Below, piece after piece: positions 1 to 8,783 of a stretch of DNA of 33,072 nucleotides; within the stretch, counting starts at the first letter, position 1; every line of letters starts with the position of its first letter. Under the pieces are notes generated by a model. That model did not search any database, was not told the origin of the DNA, and worked only from the letters and a program-made list of their open reading frames with translations. Source of the DNA: Paenibacillus cisolokensis (lineage in GTDB: Bacteria; Bacillota; Bacilli; Paenibacillales; Paenibacillaceae). The translations under genes were made by a program, and so were the position numbers. The stretch is from assembly GCF_018403665.1 (NCBI RefSeq), contig NZ_BOVJ01000155.1, positions 1 through 33,072 of the forward strand. Direction: 5' to 3'.

Positions 1-282
1 AAAATGGGGTTTCCCAACAGCCAGATTTTTGCAGGTTTTGTTCATTCGGCGCACCAAGCCAAATGTGCCCCGGGCGAAAAGATCGCCGTGTTTGCCGTGT
101 TTGCCGGGAAGTACGGTTGCAGCAGTTCCTCATCCACACGGGGGCGTTCTTTTCCTTTTTCGAGAGAATTTTTCCCTTCCCTAATGAAACTTCGCGGTCT
201 CTATATCGGTCAATGTCCGGACAGGCATTAATGTCATCCTTTAAAGCATCTTGCGATAACAGGCTGAACTGCAATTTGCCAG
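1..282. other. Upstream region without a recognised gene
   Basis: No reading frame here has a convincing ribosome binding site or a recognisable product. A 75-codon frame at 4-231 and the upstream extension of the response regulator frame (from 63) look like chance open frames: they are rich in Ser/Phe/Arg and lack a Shine-Dalgarno sequence. The true regulator start is at 390. The window edge may cut a neighbouring gene, so this could be a distal promoter region or the end of another transcription unit. Confidence 0.4.
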
Positions 283-312
283 TTGTCCGCCGGTCCTTTC
301 TTTGTGTACAAT
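283..312 (+). promoter_or_regulatory. Candidate sigma-A promoter of the sensor operon
   Basis: TTGTCC (283-288) and TACAAT (307-312) are separated by 18 bases, about 78 bases before the regulator start codon. The -10 element is good; the -35 is moderate and the spacer one base longer than ideal. This is the best promoter candidate before the three-gene sensor operon. Confidence 0.5.
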
Positions 313-315
313 TTG

Positions 316-335
316 AATGTGAAAAGGTTTACATT
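316..335. promoter_or_regulatory. Dyad operator / cre-like site in the early transcribed region
   Basis: AATGT (316-320) and ACATT (331-335) form an inverted repeat around TGAAAAGGTTTACA (320-333). The inner 14 bases match the CcpA cre consensus TGAAANCGNTTNCA except that the central C is G. It lies immediately after the -10 hexamer, a position from which a bound repressor would block transcription. It could be a CcpA site with a weakened centre or an operator for another regulator. Confidence 0.4.
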
Positions 336-389
336 CGCCAATGGTCCATTTTTGCGCGATGCATCAGCCAACAGAGAGGGGCGGTTTCC

Positions 390-1997
390 ATGTATGACAT
401 CCTGATCGTGGACGACGAAGCGGTCGTCCGGGAGATGATTCTTGAGCTGATTGACTGGAACAGCCACGGTTTCAACTGCGTCGGCCATTGCGAAAACGGA
501 ATGGAAGCGCTTGAGGCGGCGATCAGGCATCGTCCCGACGTCGTGCTTACCGATATTTCAATGCCGTTCATGGACGGTCTGGAGATGGCCCGCCGGCTGG
601 CGGAGGAGCATCCCCGCTGCCGGATCGTCTTTCTGACCGGATATGACGATTTCGAATACGCCCGGCAGGCGGTCAAGCTCGGAGCGGACGATTATATTAT
701 GAAGCCGATTACGGCGGCCGAGCTTCGTGCGCTGCTGGATCGGCTGCGGACGGAGCTGGATGAGGAGCGTTCCCGGCTGGAGGATATGGACCGGCTGCGC
801 CGGCAGCTGAACGAAAGCTTTCCGCTGCTTCGGGAGCGCTTTCTCGAGCGGCTCGTCATCACGGGCATGCGCAGCGGGGAAGCGGAAGAGAGGCTCGCCT
901 ATTTCGGGATCGGGCTTGACGGCCCGGACTATATCGTGCTCGCGGTCGACCCCGACCGCTTCCGGGAGCGCGACGGCGCCGAAGACCGGGAGCTGCTGCG
1001 CTTCGCCGTGTTCAACATCGTGCAGGAATTGGCGGGAAAGCAAGCCCGGTCGGCGGTATTCCGCAGCCGCGAGGAACGGGTGCTCGCCGTCTTGTCCGGC
1101 TTCCCGTCCGACGAATTGGAGGAGCGCGCGCAGCAGCTGGCCGAACGGGTTCGCGATGCGGCGGAGACGTATCTGAATATTACGGTGACGGTCGGCATCG
1201 GCCGTTCGGTCGGCGCGCTGCAGGAGCTGCGCCGTTCGTATCTGGACGCCGTGACGGCGCTGGAATACCGGCTGCTGCTCGGTGATAACCGCGTCATCAG
1301 CATTACGGATATGGAAGGCCGGGAGAGTGCCCGGTTTTTCGATACGGCGAAATGGGAACGAAAGCTCGTATCCGGCATCCGCACCGGCAACGGCGAAGAA
1401 GCGGACGAGGCGATAACGGAGACGTTCGCCCATTTGCGAACGGCGTTTCCGACCGTCGAACGCTGTTATATCCAGATTCAGAAATTGATCATCGCGCTGA
1501 TTCAGACCGTTGCCGAGCTCGGCGGAGACGAGACGGAGCTGTTCGGCCGCGGGACGAATCCGTTTGCCGACGTTTACGCCCGCAAGACGCTCGACGAGAT
1601 CGAAGAATGGCTGAAGGCGGCTTGCCGCCGCGCGATCGCCGCGGTAGCCGCGGCCCGGACCGATTTTTGCCGGCTGCAAATGTTGAACGCGGAAACGTAT
1701 ATTCGGGAACGTTACGGCGATCCGGAGCTGTCGCTCAAGGCGATTTGCCAGCATCTGCATATGAGCACGAGCTATTTCAGCGCCGAATTCAAGCGGCATA
1801 CCGGCAAGACGTTCATTGAATATGTAACGGCCGAACGAATCGCCAAAGCGAAGGAGTTGCTTAAATTTTCCGATTTGAAGACTTACGAAATCGCGGCCAG
1901 GGTAGGTTATAAGGACCCGCATTATTTCAGCATGATTTTTAAGAAGGCGACCGGGGAGACGCCGAAGGAACATCGGCAGAAAGCGGCTTCGGAGTGA
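390..1997 (+). CDS. YesN-type response regulator, AraC-family output
   Basis: This 535-residue protein is a DNA-binding response regulator that should be phosphorylated by the adjacent kinase and activate sugar uptake genes. The N-terminal receiver domain (about 1-120) shows the acidic pair D8/D9, phosphoacceptor D55 in LTDISMPFMDG and the conserved K105 in DYIMKP. A long variable linker follows. The C-terminal 100 residues hold the two helix-turn-helix AraC domain, including LSLKAICQHLHMSTSYFSAE and the closing IAARVGYKDPHYFSMIFKK. The start at 390 is chosen because GAGAGGGG lies 9 bases upstream and the receiver domain begins exactly there; the longer frame upstream has no domain. Its stop overlaps the kinase start (GTGA), so the pair is translationally coupled. 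Length is typical for YesN-type proteins, which are very numerous in Paenibacillaceae. Confidence 0.93.
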   Translation: MYDILIVDDEAVVREMILELIDWNSHGFNCVGHCENGMEALEAAIRHRPDVVLTDISMPFMDGLEMARRLAEEHPRCRIVFLTGYDDFEYARQAVKLGADDYIMKPITAAELRALLDRLRTELDEERSRLEDMDRLRRQLNESFPLLRERFLERLVITGMRSGEAEERLAYFGIGLDGPDYIVLAVDPDRFRERDGAEDRELLRFAVFNIVQELAGKQARSAVFRSREERVLAVLSGFPSDELEERAQQLAERVRDAAETYLNITVTVGIGRSVGALQELRRSYLDAVTALEYRLLLGDNRVISITDMEGRESARFFDTAKWERKLVSGIRTGNGEEADEAITETFAHLRTAFPTVERCYIQIQKLIIALIQTVAELGGDETELFGRGTNPFADVYARKTLDEIEEWLKAACRRAIAAVAAARTDFCRLQMLNAETYIRERYGDPELSLKAICQHLHMSTSYFSAEFKRHTGKTFIEYVTAERIAKAKELLKFSDLKTYEIAARVGYKDPHYFSMIFKKATGETPKEHRQKAASE

Positions 1998-3928
1998 TGG
2001 CGCGCATGAAATGGTTACCGTTCAAAAGCATTCAGACCAACATGGCGGCGGCGTTCGCGAGCCTCATTCTGCTGACGGTGCTGCTGCTCAGCTTTATCGC
2101 CTACCGCTTGTCCACGTCGGCGGTCAGAATGACCGCGGAAGACTATACGGCGGAGCTGGTCCGCCAGGTTAACGCGAACATCCGGACCTATGTCGACAAT
2201 ATGCACACGATATCGTCGCTGGCGCTGAACAACCGCGATGTCCGCTCGTACATTGCGGGCGCCGATTCGATGCCGAAGGAGAAGCGGAAGGAGACCGAGG
2301 AGCGGATTTCGGAGTTTTTTCATTCCATTCTCATTTCCCGGAAGGATATCGCCTCGATTAACATTTTCGGCTATGACGGTTCGTTCGTCTCCGACCGGCG
2401 GGACGCGGTGCTCAATCCGTACGTCAGCATCGCCGGGCAGTCATGGTACAAGCTGGCCAAAGCCGCCGATGGCGACGTCGTCATCTCGTCGTCGCATGTC
2501 CAGCCGATATTCAAGGACGAATACCGCTGGGTCGTATCGCTCAGCCGCGAGCTCCAGCGTGAGGACGGCACGGGCGTCGGCATTTTGCTTGTCGACCTCA
2601 ATTTCAACGTCATGAACGATATGCTGACGCAAATCGATTTGGGGCAGCGGGGCTATGTCTTCATCGTCAGCCACGACGGCAATCTCGTGTACCATCCCCA
2701 GCAGCAGCTCGTATACAGCGGCTTGAAGAGCGAACGGGTTGACGACGTGCTGCGCCAGGGCAGCGGCAGCTTCATGACGGACGAAGGGAAGCAGAGCCGG
2801 ATCTACACGATACAGGATACGGGATTCGGCTGGAAAATCGTCGGCGTTTCGTATGTCAGCGAGCTGGTCGGCAACAAGCGGCAGATGGATTTGTCGCTGG
2901 TCTTGTGGGGCAGTTTTTGCCTGCTCGTCGCGATCGCGCTGTCGGTGCTGCTGTCCCGCAAGCTGTCGCGGCCGATCAAGCGGCTGCAGGAGCGGATGCG
3001 GGAGGTCGAGCGCGGCAATCTGGACATTTACGTGCCGCCGGACAGCCAGCGCGAAATCGGCCTGCTTGCCCGCACCTTTAATATGATGGTGGCCCAGATC
3101 AAGGAATTGATGAGCCAGGTGGTGCGAGAGCAGGAATTCAAGCGGCAAAGCGAGCTTAACGCGCTGCAGGCGCAGATCAATCCGCATTTTCTGTACAATA
3201 CGCTCGATTCGATCATCTGGATGGCCGAAGCGAAGAAGTCGGAGGAAGTCGTGCTCATGACGTCCGCGCTGGCCCGCTTGTTCCGCAGCTCGATCAGCAA
3301 GGACCAGGAGCTGGTGCCGATCCGGACGGAGATCGAACATATCACGAACTATTTGACGATCCAGAAGATGCGCTACAAACACAAGATCGATTACCGCATC
3401 GAGGTCGATCCCGCCATTCTCGACTGCCGGACGATCAAGGTGCTGCTGCAGCCGCTCGTGGAAAACGCGATTTACCACGGGTTGAAAAACAAATACGGCA
3501 GCGGTCTCATCCATATCACCGGCGAACGAATCGGCGACCGGATCGTGTTTCGGGTCGCGGACGACGGCGTCGGCATGGACGAGGAGACGCTTGGCCGGAT
3601 ATTGCGGCCGGACGGCCGGAAGGCCGAAGGGAGAGGCATCGGCGTCGCGAACGTGCACGCGCGGATTCAGCTGCATTTCGGCAGAGACTTCGGTCTGTCC
3701 TACGAGAGCGAGCCGGAGGTCGGCACGACGGTAACGGTGACCATTCCGGCGATCGAGCCGGATGCGGGCGAACATGCGGCGAACAGCGGGCAGCCGTCCG
3801 AGACGGAGCGCCGAGAAGACGGCGAGCAGCCGGGTGCGGGCGAACGCGCGGCGGACAGCGGGCAGCAATCCGAGGCGGGACCGGCGGATTCCGACGGGGC
3901 GTCCGGCGGAAAGGAGGAGTCGCGGTGA
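1994..3928 (+). CDS. YesM-type sensor histidine kinase
   Basis: This is a membrane histidine kinase of the LytS/YesM class (His_kinase plus HATPase_c). The start is a GTG overlapping the regulator stop. Transmembrane helix 1 lies near residues 17-39 and helix 2 near 299-319, enclosing an extracytoplasmic sensor domain of about 255 residues, probably dCache type. A HAMP segment follows, then the phosphoacceptor motif INPHFLYNTLD with H398. ATP-binding boxes are PLVENAIYHG (about 487), DDGVGMD (about 521) and GRGIGVANV (about 545). Odd feature: a 55-residue acidic, low-complexity tail after the ATPase domain contains an imperfect 24-residue duplication (GEHAANSGQPSE and GERAADSGQQSE; DNA near 3761 and 3833). 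The tail is not part of the family core. The next gene overlaps the stop codon, and encodes a sugar-binding protein that may present the ligand to this sensor. Confidence 0.93.
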   Translation: MMARMKWLPFKSIQTNMAAAFASLILLTVLLLSFIAYRLSTSAVRMTAEDYTAELVRQVNANIRTYVDNMHTISSLALNNRDVRSYIAGADSMPKEKRKETEERISEFFHSILISRKDIASINIFGYDGSFVSDRRDAVLNPYVSIAGQSWYKLAKAADGDVVISSSHVQPIFKDEYRWVVSLSRELQREDGTGVGILLVDLNFNVMNDMLTQIDLGQRGYVFIVSHDGNLVYHPQQQLVYSGLKSERVDDVLRQGSGSFMTDEGKQSRIYTIQDTGFGWKIVGVSYVSELVGNKRQMDLSLVLWGSFCLLVAIALSVLLSRKLSRPIKRLQERMREVERGNLDIYVPPDSQREIGLLARTFNMMVAQIKELMSQVVREQEFKRQSELNALQAQINPHFLYNTLDSIIWMAEAKKSEEVVLMTSALARLFRSSISKDQELVPIRTEIEHITNYLTIQKMRYKHKIDYRIEVDPAILDCRTIKVLLQPLVENAIYHGLKNKYGSGLIHITGERIGDRIVFRVADDGVGMDEETLGRILRPDGRKAEGRGIGVANVHARIQLHFGRDFGLSYESEPEVGTTVTVTIPAIEPDAGEHAANSGQPSETERREDGEQPGAGERAADSGQQSEAGPADSDGASGGKEESR

Positions 3929-4926
3929 CAGCCAGATTCGGACGATTGGGCAGGCTGCTGGCGCTGCTGGCGCTGGCGGCCGCGGGGGCGGCCTTCTGCT
4001 ATGCGGCGGTCCGCTTTGCGGATTTAAGCGGCGGGAACGGCAAGCCGCGCATTACGGTCATTATTAAAGAATCGAAGTCGATGGAGTTTTGGCAAGTATT
4101 CGCGGACGGAGCGGAGACGGCGGCCAAAGAATTCGATGCCGACATCGAGGTGATCGGGCCTGAGAAGGAAACCGATATCGACGAACAGATTGCGATGATG
4201 GAGGCGGCAGTCGCCCGGAAGCCGGACGCGATCGTCCTGGCGGCCACCGACTTCAACCGGCTTGTGCCGGCAGCCCGGCAGGCCGGCGACGCCGGCATAC
4301 CGCTCATTATGGCCGACTCGGGGATCAACAGCGATGTGCCGAAAAGCTTTATCGCGACGGACAATGTGGCGGCAGGGGAGAAGATCGGCGGTTTGATGGC
4401 GGAGGAACTGGCCGGCCGCGGCGGCAAAGTCGCCATTATCAGCTACGTCCAATGGACGGCGACGCAGCTGGACCGGGAGAGAGGCGTGCGCAACGTGCTG
4501 GAAGCGACGCCGGGCGTTGAAATCGTCGGCACCTTCTACAGCGACGGCATCGAGCGCAAAGCCTACGAAATGACGCTGGAACTGCTGAAGGAGCATCCCG
4601 ATCTGAAAGGCATCGTCGGGCTGAACGAGGCGTCTTCGGTCGGTCCCGGCAAAGCGCTTCGCGACGCCGGTGCCGCCGGCCGCGTCAAGCTTGTCGGCTT
4701 CGACAGCTCGATCGAAGAGGTGAAGCTGCTCGAGGAAGGGGTCATGCAGGCGACGGTCGTGCAGCGGCCTTTCAATATGGGGTATCTGGGCGTCAAAACC
4801 GCGGTTCAGGCGATTCGGGGCGAGAAGGTGCCGCGCGTGATCGACACCGGCGCTGTCGTCATTACGAAGGCGAATATGTACGAGGACGAAAATCAGAAGC
4901 TGCTTTTCCCCTTTGTGGGAGAGTAG
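3925..4926 (+). CDS. Periplasmic sugar-binding protein of the sensor operon
   Basis: A 333-residue type I periplasmic binding protein of the ribose/galactose/xylose class (Peripla_BP_4). The GTG start overlaps the kinase stop. Residues about 8-30 form one hydrophobic segment that serves as signal or membrane anchor; there is a Cys after AAF but Phe at the -1 position does not fit a lipobox, so it is probably anchored rather than lipidated. The body shows the family landmarks [11 protein letters not shown], a DAIVLAATD segment, MADSGI and LVGFDSS. It is a paralogue of the transporter lipoprotein encoded at 7720-8724. Because it is coupled to the kinase and separated from the transporter by a terminator, I infer a sensing role, as in the known XylFII-LytS-XylR type three-component systems. 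A spare transport binding protein is the alternative. Confidence 0.88.
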   Translation: MTARFGRLGRLLALLALAAAGAAFCYAAVRFADLSGGNGKPRITVIIKESKSMEFWQVFADGAETAAKEFDADIEVIGPEKETDIDEQIAMMEAAVARKPDAIVLAATDFNRLVPAARQAGDAGIPLIMADSGINSDVPKSFIATDNVAAGEKIGGLMAEELAGRGGKVAIISYVQWTATQLDRERGVRNVLEATPGVEIVGTFYSDGIERKAYEMTLELLKEHPDLKGIVGLNEASSVGPGKALRDAGAAGRVKLVGFDSSIEEVKLLEEGVMQATVVQRPFNMGYLGVKTAVQAIRGEKVPRVIDTGAVVITKANMYEDENQKLLFPFVGE

Positions 4927-4934
4927 CTTTTTTT
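4897..4934 (+). terminator. Intrinsic terminator of the sensor operon
   Basis: A 13-base-pair stem (4897-4909 with 4917-4929, three G-U pairs) encloses the loop CCTTTGT and is followed by seven T residues (4928-4934) and a second TTTT. The 5' arm lies inside the coding sequence and the 3' arm contains the stop codon. It separates the sensor operon from the transporter operon. Confidence 0.85.
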
Positions 4935-4994
4935 CTTTTGCATGAAAATAAGATATTCGACTTTTTGTGGAAGTTATTCTATTTTTCAATCGGC

Positions 4995-5010
4995 TGTATC
5001 CGCTTACAAT
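4995..5010 (+). promoter_or_regulatory. CcpA-like cre site overlapping the -10 of the CUT2 operon
   Basis: TGTATCCGCTTACA (4995-5008) differs from the symmetric cre consensus TGTAANCGNTNACA at one fixed base and keeps the central CG. It overlaps a TACAAT hexamer (5005-5010), 77 bases before the ATPase gene. No good -35 element lies 16-18 bases upstream (TTTTTC only), which suits a promoter needing an activator such as the adjacent AraC-type regulator. Catabolite repression of the transporter is inferred. Confidence 0.6.
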
Positions 5011-5087
5011 TAGGGAACAGAAAGCAAATTTCGAAATCGCACCCGGATTCGATACCACCGGCAGCGAAGAATGAACGAGGTGATCGC

Positions 5088-6587
5088 ATGAGCGAAATAT
5101 TGGTCCGGATGGAAGAGATCAGCAAATCGTTTCCCGGGGTCAAGGCGCTCGACCGGTGCCGGTTCGAGCTGCGCGCCGGCGAAGTGCACGCGCTGGTCGG
5201 CGAGAACGGCGCAGGCAAGTCGACGATGATGAAAGTGCTGACCGGCGTATATACGAAGGATTCCGGTACGATCCAGTACAAAGGCCGCGAGTTTGCGCCG
5301 GCGAATACGAAAGCGGCGCAGGACGCGGGCATTATCATGATTCACCAGGAGCTGAACCTGGCGCAGGATCTGACCGTCGCGCAGAACATCTTTATCGGCC
5401 GCGAGCCGCGTCTGGCCGGGCTGTTCATCGATGAGAAGCGTCAGGAACGGATGGCGCAGGAGCTGCTGGACCGGCTGCACTTGAACGTCAGCCCCCGCAC
5501 GCCCGTCTCCGAACTGACGGTGGCCAAGCAGCAGATGGTGGAAATCGCCAAGGCGCTGTCGTTCAATGCCCAGGTGCTCATTATGGACGAACCGACGGCG
5601 GCGCTCAGCGATTCGGAGATCGAAGACCTGTTCGCCATCGTGGAGCAGCTCCGCCGGGAAGGGGTGGGAATCGTTTATATTTCCCACCGGATGGACGAAT
5701 TAAAGCGGATTACGGACCGCATTACGGTCATGCGCGACGGCGCCTACATCGATACGGTGAATACGGCCGACGTGACTGCCGATCAAATCATCTCGATGAT
5801 GGTCGGCCGCGAGTTTTACCACAGCGTCCGTACGGACATCGTATCTGACAGCGGCGAGGTCGTGCTCGAAGTGAAAGGGCTGAACCGGGGCAAAACGCTC
5901 AAAAATATCCATTTTCAGCTGCGCAAAGGCGAAATTCTCGGATTCGCCGGCCTGGTCGGGGCGGGACGGACCGAAGTGGCGAGAGCGGTTTTCGGGGCGG
6001 ACCCGATCGACTCGGGCGAAATTTACATCCGCGGCAAGCAGGTGACGCTGCGCAGTCCGTACGACGCGGTTCGCCACGGCATCGGCTATTTGTCCGAGGA
6101 CCGCAAACGTTTCGGCTGCATCGTCGATATGGATGTCAAGACGAACGTCGCCATCGCCTCCTACCGTTCGTTCGCCGGTCCGCTAGGCATGATGAAGGAC
6201 GGAGCGATCGCCAGGTCGGCGGAGCAAATGGTGGAGAAGCTTCGGGTCAAGACGCCGGGAATCGGCCAGAAAGTCAAGTTTCTGTCCGGCGGCAACCAGC
6301 AGAAAGTCGTCATCGCCAAATGGCTGGCCCGCAACTGCGACATCCTGATCTTCGACGAGCCGACCAGAGGCATCGATGTCGGCGCCAAAAGCGAAATTTA
6401 CAAGCTGCTCGACGAGCTTGCCGCGCAAGGCAAGTCGATCATCATGATTTCGTCGGAACTGCCGGAAATATTGCGCATGAGCCATCGCGTCATCGTCATG
6501 TGCGAAGGGCGCATCACCGGCGAACTCAGGCACGATGAAGCGTCGCAGGAGAGCATCATGCGGCTGGCCACGAAGCACATGGCGTAA
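5088..6587 (+). CDS. CUT2-type sugar ABC transporter, ATP-binding protein
   Basis: A 499-residue double ATPase of the RbsA/MglA/XylG family that energises uptake of a monosaccharide. The first half has Walker [10 protein letters not shown], the family's non-canonical signature [10 protein letters not shown] and Walker [12 protein letters not shown]. The second half has the degenerate GLVGAGRTE loop, the signature LSGGNQQK and [12 protein letters not shown]. The start at 5088 is chosen from GAGGTG seven bases upstream and from alignment to the family N-terminus; the longer frame from 4938 runs through the promoter region. The permease gene follows after 29 bases. Two ATPase domains in one chain and the RbsC-type permease place it in the CUT2 class, whose substrates are pentoses and hexoses; the exact sugar is not readable. 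Confidence 0.95.
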   Translation: MSEILVRMEEISKSFPGVKALDRCRFELRAGEVHALVGENGAGKSTMMKVLTGVYTKDSGTIQYKGREFAPANTKAAQDAGIIMIHQELNLAQDLTVAQNIFIGREPRLAGLFIDEKRQERMAQELLDRLHLNVSPRTPVSELTVAKQQMVEIAKALSFNAQVLIMDEPTAALSDSEIEDLFAIVEQLRREGVGIVYISHRMDELKRITDRITVMRDGAYIDTVNTADVTADQIISMMVGREFYHSVRTDIVSDSGEVVLEVKGLNRGKTLKNIHFQLRKGEILGFAGLVGAGRTEVARAVFGADPIDSGEIYIRGKQVTLRSPYDAVRHGIGYLSEDRKRFGCIVDMDVKTNVAIASYRSFAGPLGMMKDGAIARSAEQMVEKLRVKTPGIGQKVKFLSGGNQQKVVIAKWLARNCDILIFDEPTRGIDVGAKSEIYKLLDELAAQGKSIIMISSELPEILRMSHRVIVMCEGRITGELRHDEASQESIMRLATKHMA

Positions 6588-6616
6588 GCAAGACCATACA
6601 AAGGGGGAAACCGGAC

Positions 6617-7603
6617 ATGAATCCGTCTGTCGCAACGAACAAGGCATCCCGTTCCCGTATCCCTTCGGGAGCGCTTCAGCAGCTGCTGGCTTTCGCCAGC
6701 CTGATCGTCCTTATTATCGTATTTTCGGTATCTTCGAGCAATTTTCTGCAATTTTCCAATATCGTCGGCATCTTAATGTCGACGGCGGTTATCGGCGTGC
6801 TGGCGCTCGGCTCCACCTTCGTCATTATTACCGGCGGCATCGATTTGTCGGTCGGTACCGTTATGACGCTCAGCGCCGTCATGACCGGGGTGTTCATCAC
6901 CTTCTGGGGGATGCCGGTGCCGATCGGCGTAATAGGCGGCATTCTGACCGGCGCGCTGTGCGGCTTTTTGTCGGGCGTGTTCGTCTCGAAGCTGAAAATT
7001 CCGCCGTTCATCGCTACGCTGGCGATGATGATGGTCGCCAAAGGGCTGGCGCTTGTCATCTCCGGCGCGAAGCCGATCTACTTCACGGATAAGCATGCGG
7101 AAGGCTTTTCGAAAATTTCGCTTGGCAGCGTGTTCGGCGTGCCGTTTGCCGTCTTCATCTTTTTCGGCGCAGCCATTATCGGCAGCATCTTGCTGTCCCG
7201 GACGATTATCGGAAGATACAACTTCGCGCTCGGCAGCAATGAGGAAGCGACCCGGCTGTCCGGGGTCAACGTCAACTTCTGGAAAATCGTCATCTACACG
7301 ATTACCGGGACATTCACCGGCCTCGCGGGTGTGCTGATCGCTTCGCGGCTGAACTCGGCGAATCCCGCTCTCGGCCAGGGCTATGAGCTGGAAGCGATCG
7401 CGGCCGTCGTCATCGGCGGCACCTCGCTGAGCGGCGGCAAAGGGACGATTACCGGAACGGTGATCGGCGCCCTGATTATGAGCGTATTGACGAACGGGCT
7501 TCGCATCTTGTCGGTTCCGCAGGAATGGCAGACGGTCGTCGTCGGCCTGGTCATTCTGCTTGCGGTGTACACGGATATTTTGCGTCGCCGCAAATCGGCG
7601 TAA
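6617..7603 (+). CDS. CUT2-type sugar ABC transporter, permease
   Basis: A 328-residue integral membrane protein of the RbsC/MglC/XylH family (BPD_transp_2). It is almost wholly hydrophobic with about eight to ten helices. Family landmarks are the segment TFVIITGGIDLSVG near residue 73, the motif FALGSNEEATRLSGVNV near 203 and the glycine-rich AVVIGGTSLSGGKGTITGT near 265. Its ATG is preceded by AAAGGGGG. It is co-transcribed with the ATPase upstream, and the binding lipoprotein follows after 116 bases containing a hairpin. Confidence 0.95.
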   Translation: MNPSVATNKASRSRIPSGALQQLLAFASLIVLIIVFSVSSSNFLQFSNIVGILMSTAVIGVLALGSTFVIITGGIDLSVGTVMTLSAVMTGVFITFWGMPVPIGVIGGILTGALCGFLSGVFVSKLKIPPFIATLAMMMVAKGLALVISGAKPIYFTDKHAEGFSKISLGSVFGVPFAVFIFFGAAIIGSILLSRTIIGRYNFALGSNEEATRLSGVNVNFWKIVIYTITGTFTGLAGVLIASRLNSANPALGQGYELEAIAAVVIGGTSLSGGKGTITGTVIGALIMSVLTNGLRILSVPQEWQTVVVGLVILLAVYTDILRRRKSA

Positions 7604-7618
7604 CGGTCCGGCGCAGCT

Positions 7619-7650
7619 ATCCGCCGTCATCGGCATGACGGGCGGCGGAT
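7619..7650 (+). other. Intercistronic hairpin between permease and binding protein
   Basis: CCGCCGTCAT (7621-7630) pairs with ATGAC and GGCGG (7635-7645) around CGGC, with one bulged G; ATCCGCCG and CGGCGGAT (7619-7626, 7643-7650) offer an alternative longer pairing. There is no T run, so it is more likely an mRNA-stability or processing element than a terminator. Such elements often raise binding-protein levels over permease levels. Confidence 0.45.
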
Positions 7651-7719
7651 GCAAATGCCGCTTTCAACTGGCGGCAACGGATCATTATCTGTATATATTG
7701 CGAAAAGGGGAGACTAAGG

Positions 7720-8724
7720 ATGAAGAAAAGAACATTCGGCAAATTCGTCACGGTCGCGTCGGCGCTTGCGCTGTTCGCGTCGCTTATGGCCGCATGCGGG
7801 AGCAATTCGGAAAGCGCTCCCGGAGGAGAAAGCGCTTCCGGCGGCAACAGCGGAAAAATGTACATTCCGATCGTGTCCAAAGGATTCCAGCACCAATTTT
7901 GGCAAGCGGTCAAGCAGGGCGCCGAGAAGGCGGCCGCGGAGCTGGATGTGGAAATTACATTCGAAGGACCGGAATCCGAATCCCAGGTCGACAAGCAGAT
8001 CGAAATGCTGCAGGTCGCGCTGGACAAAAAACCGGCTGCCATCGGCTTCGCGGCGCTCGACAGCAAGGCGTCCATTCCGCTGCTGCAGCAGGCGAAGGCG
8101 AACAACATCCCGGTCATCGCCTTCGATTCCGGCGTCGAGAGCGACATCCCGGTCGCCACGGCCGCTACCGACAATATCGCCGCAGCCGCTCTGGCCGCTG
8201 ACAAAATGGCCGAGCTGATCGGCGGCGAAGGCGAAGTCGCCATGATCGTGCACGACCAGACGAGCCGCACCGGCGTCGACCGCCGCGACGGGTTCAAAAA
8301 TCGGATCGAGGAGAAGTATCCGAACATTAAAATCGTCGACATTCAGTACGGCGGCGGCGACCATCTGAAATCGACCGACCTGGCGAAAGCGATTATGCAG
8401 GCTCATCCGAATCTGAAAGGCTTTTTCGGCGCCAACGAAGGCTCGGCCATCGGCGTCCTGAATGCGGTGAAAGAGATGAATAAGCAGGGCAAAATCGTCA
8501 TCATCGGCTATGACTCCGGCAAGCAGCAAATCGATGCCATCCGCAACGGCGAGATGGCCGGCGCGATTACGCAAAACCCGATCGGCATCGGTTATGAAAC
8601 GGTGAAGGCGGCCGTTGCGGCGGCGAAAGGCGAGAAGGTCGAGCCGAACATCGACACGGGCTTCTTCTATTACGACAAGTCGAACATGGATGACGAAGAG
8701 ATCAAAGCGGTGCTGTACGAGTAA
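7720..8724 (+). CDS. CUT2-type sugar-binding lipoprotein
   Basis: A 334-residue solute-binding protein, type I fold (Peripla_BP_4), which delivers the sugar to the CUT2 permease. The N-terminus has a basic start, a hydrophobic core and the lipobox LMAAC with Cys at residue 26, followed by a Ser/Gly/Glu-rich linker. The mature part has HQFWQAVKQGAEKAA, VDKQIEMLQVAL, IPVIAFDSGV and VIIGYDSGK, matching the ribose/xylose-binding class. AAAGGGG nine bases upstream supports the ATG. It is a paralogue of the anchored protein at 3925-4926. The aldolase gene follows after 59 bases. Confidence 0.94.
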   Translation: MKKRTFGKFVTVASALALFASLMAACGSNSESAPGGESASGGNSGKMYIPIVSKGFQHQFWQAVKQGAEKAAAELDVEITFEGPESESQVDKQIEMLQVALDKKPAAIGFAALDSKASIPLLQQAKANNIPVIAFDSGVESDIPVATAATDNIAAAALAADKMAELIGGEGEVAMIVHDQTSRTGVDRRDGFKNRIEEKYPNIKIVDIQYGGGDHLKSTDLAKAIMQAHPNLKGFFGANEGSAIGVLNAVKEMNKQGKIVIIGYDSGKQQIDAIRNGEMAGAITQNPIGIGYETVKAAVAAAKGEKVEPNIDTGFFYYDKSNMDDEEIKAVLYE

Positions 8725-8783
8725 GATTGAAGGAATGAAGGCAAGAAAGGAATATCCGAACGGCAGCAGAAGAGGAGGCCGCA

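Noticed and set aside
63..389. N-terminal extension of the response regulator frame
   Set aside because: No ribosome binding site and no domain before residue 1 of the receiver domain at 390; the candidate promoter lies inside the extension.
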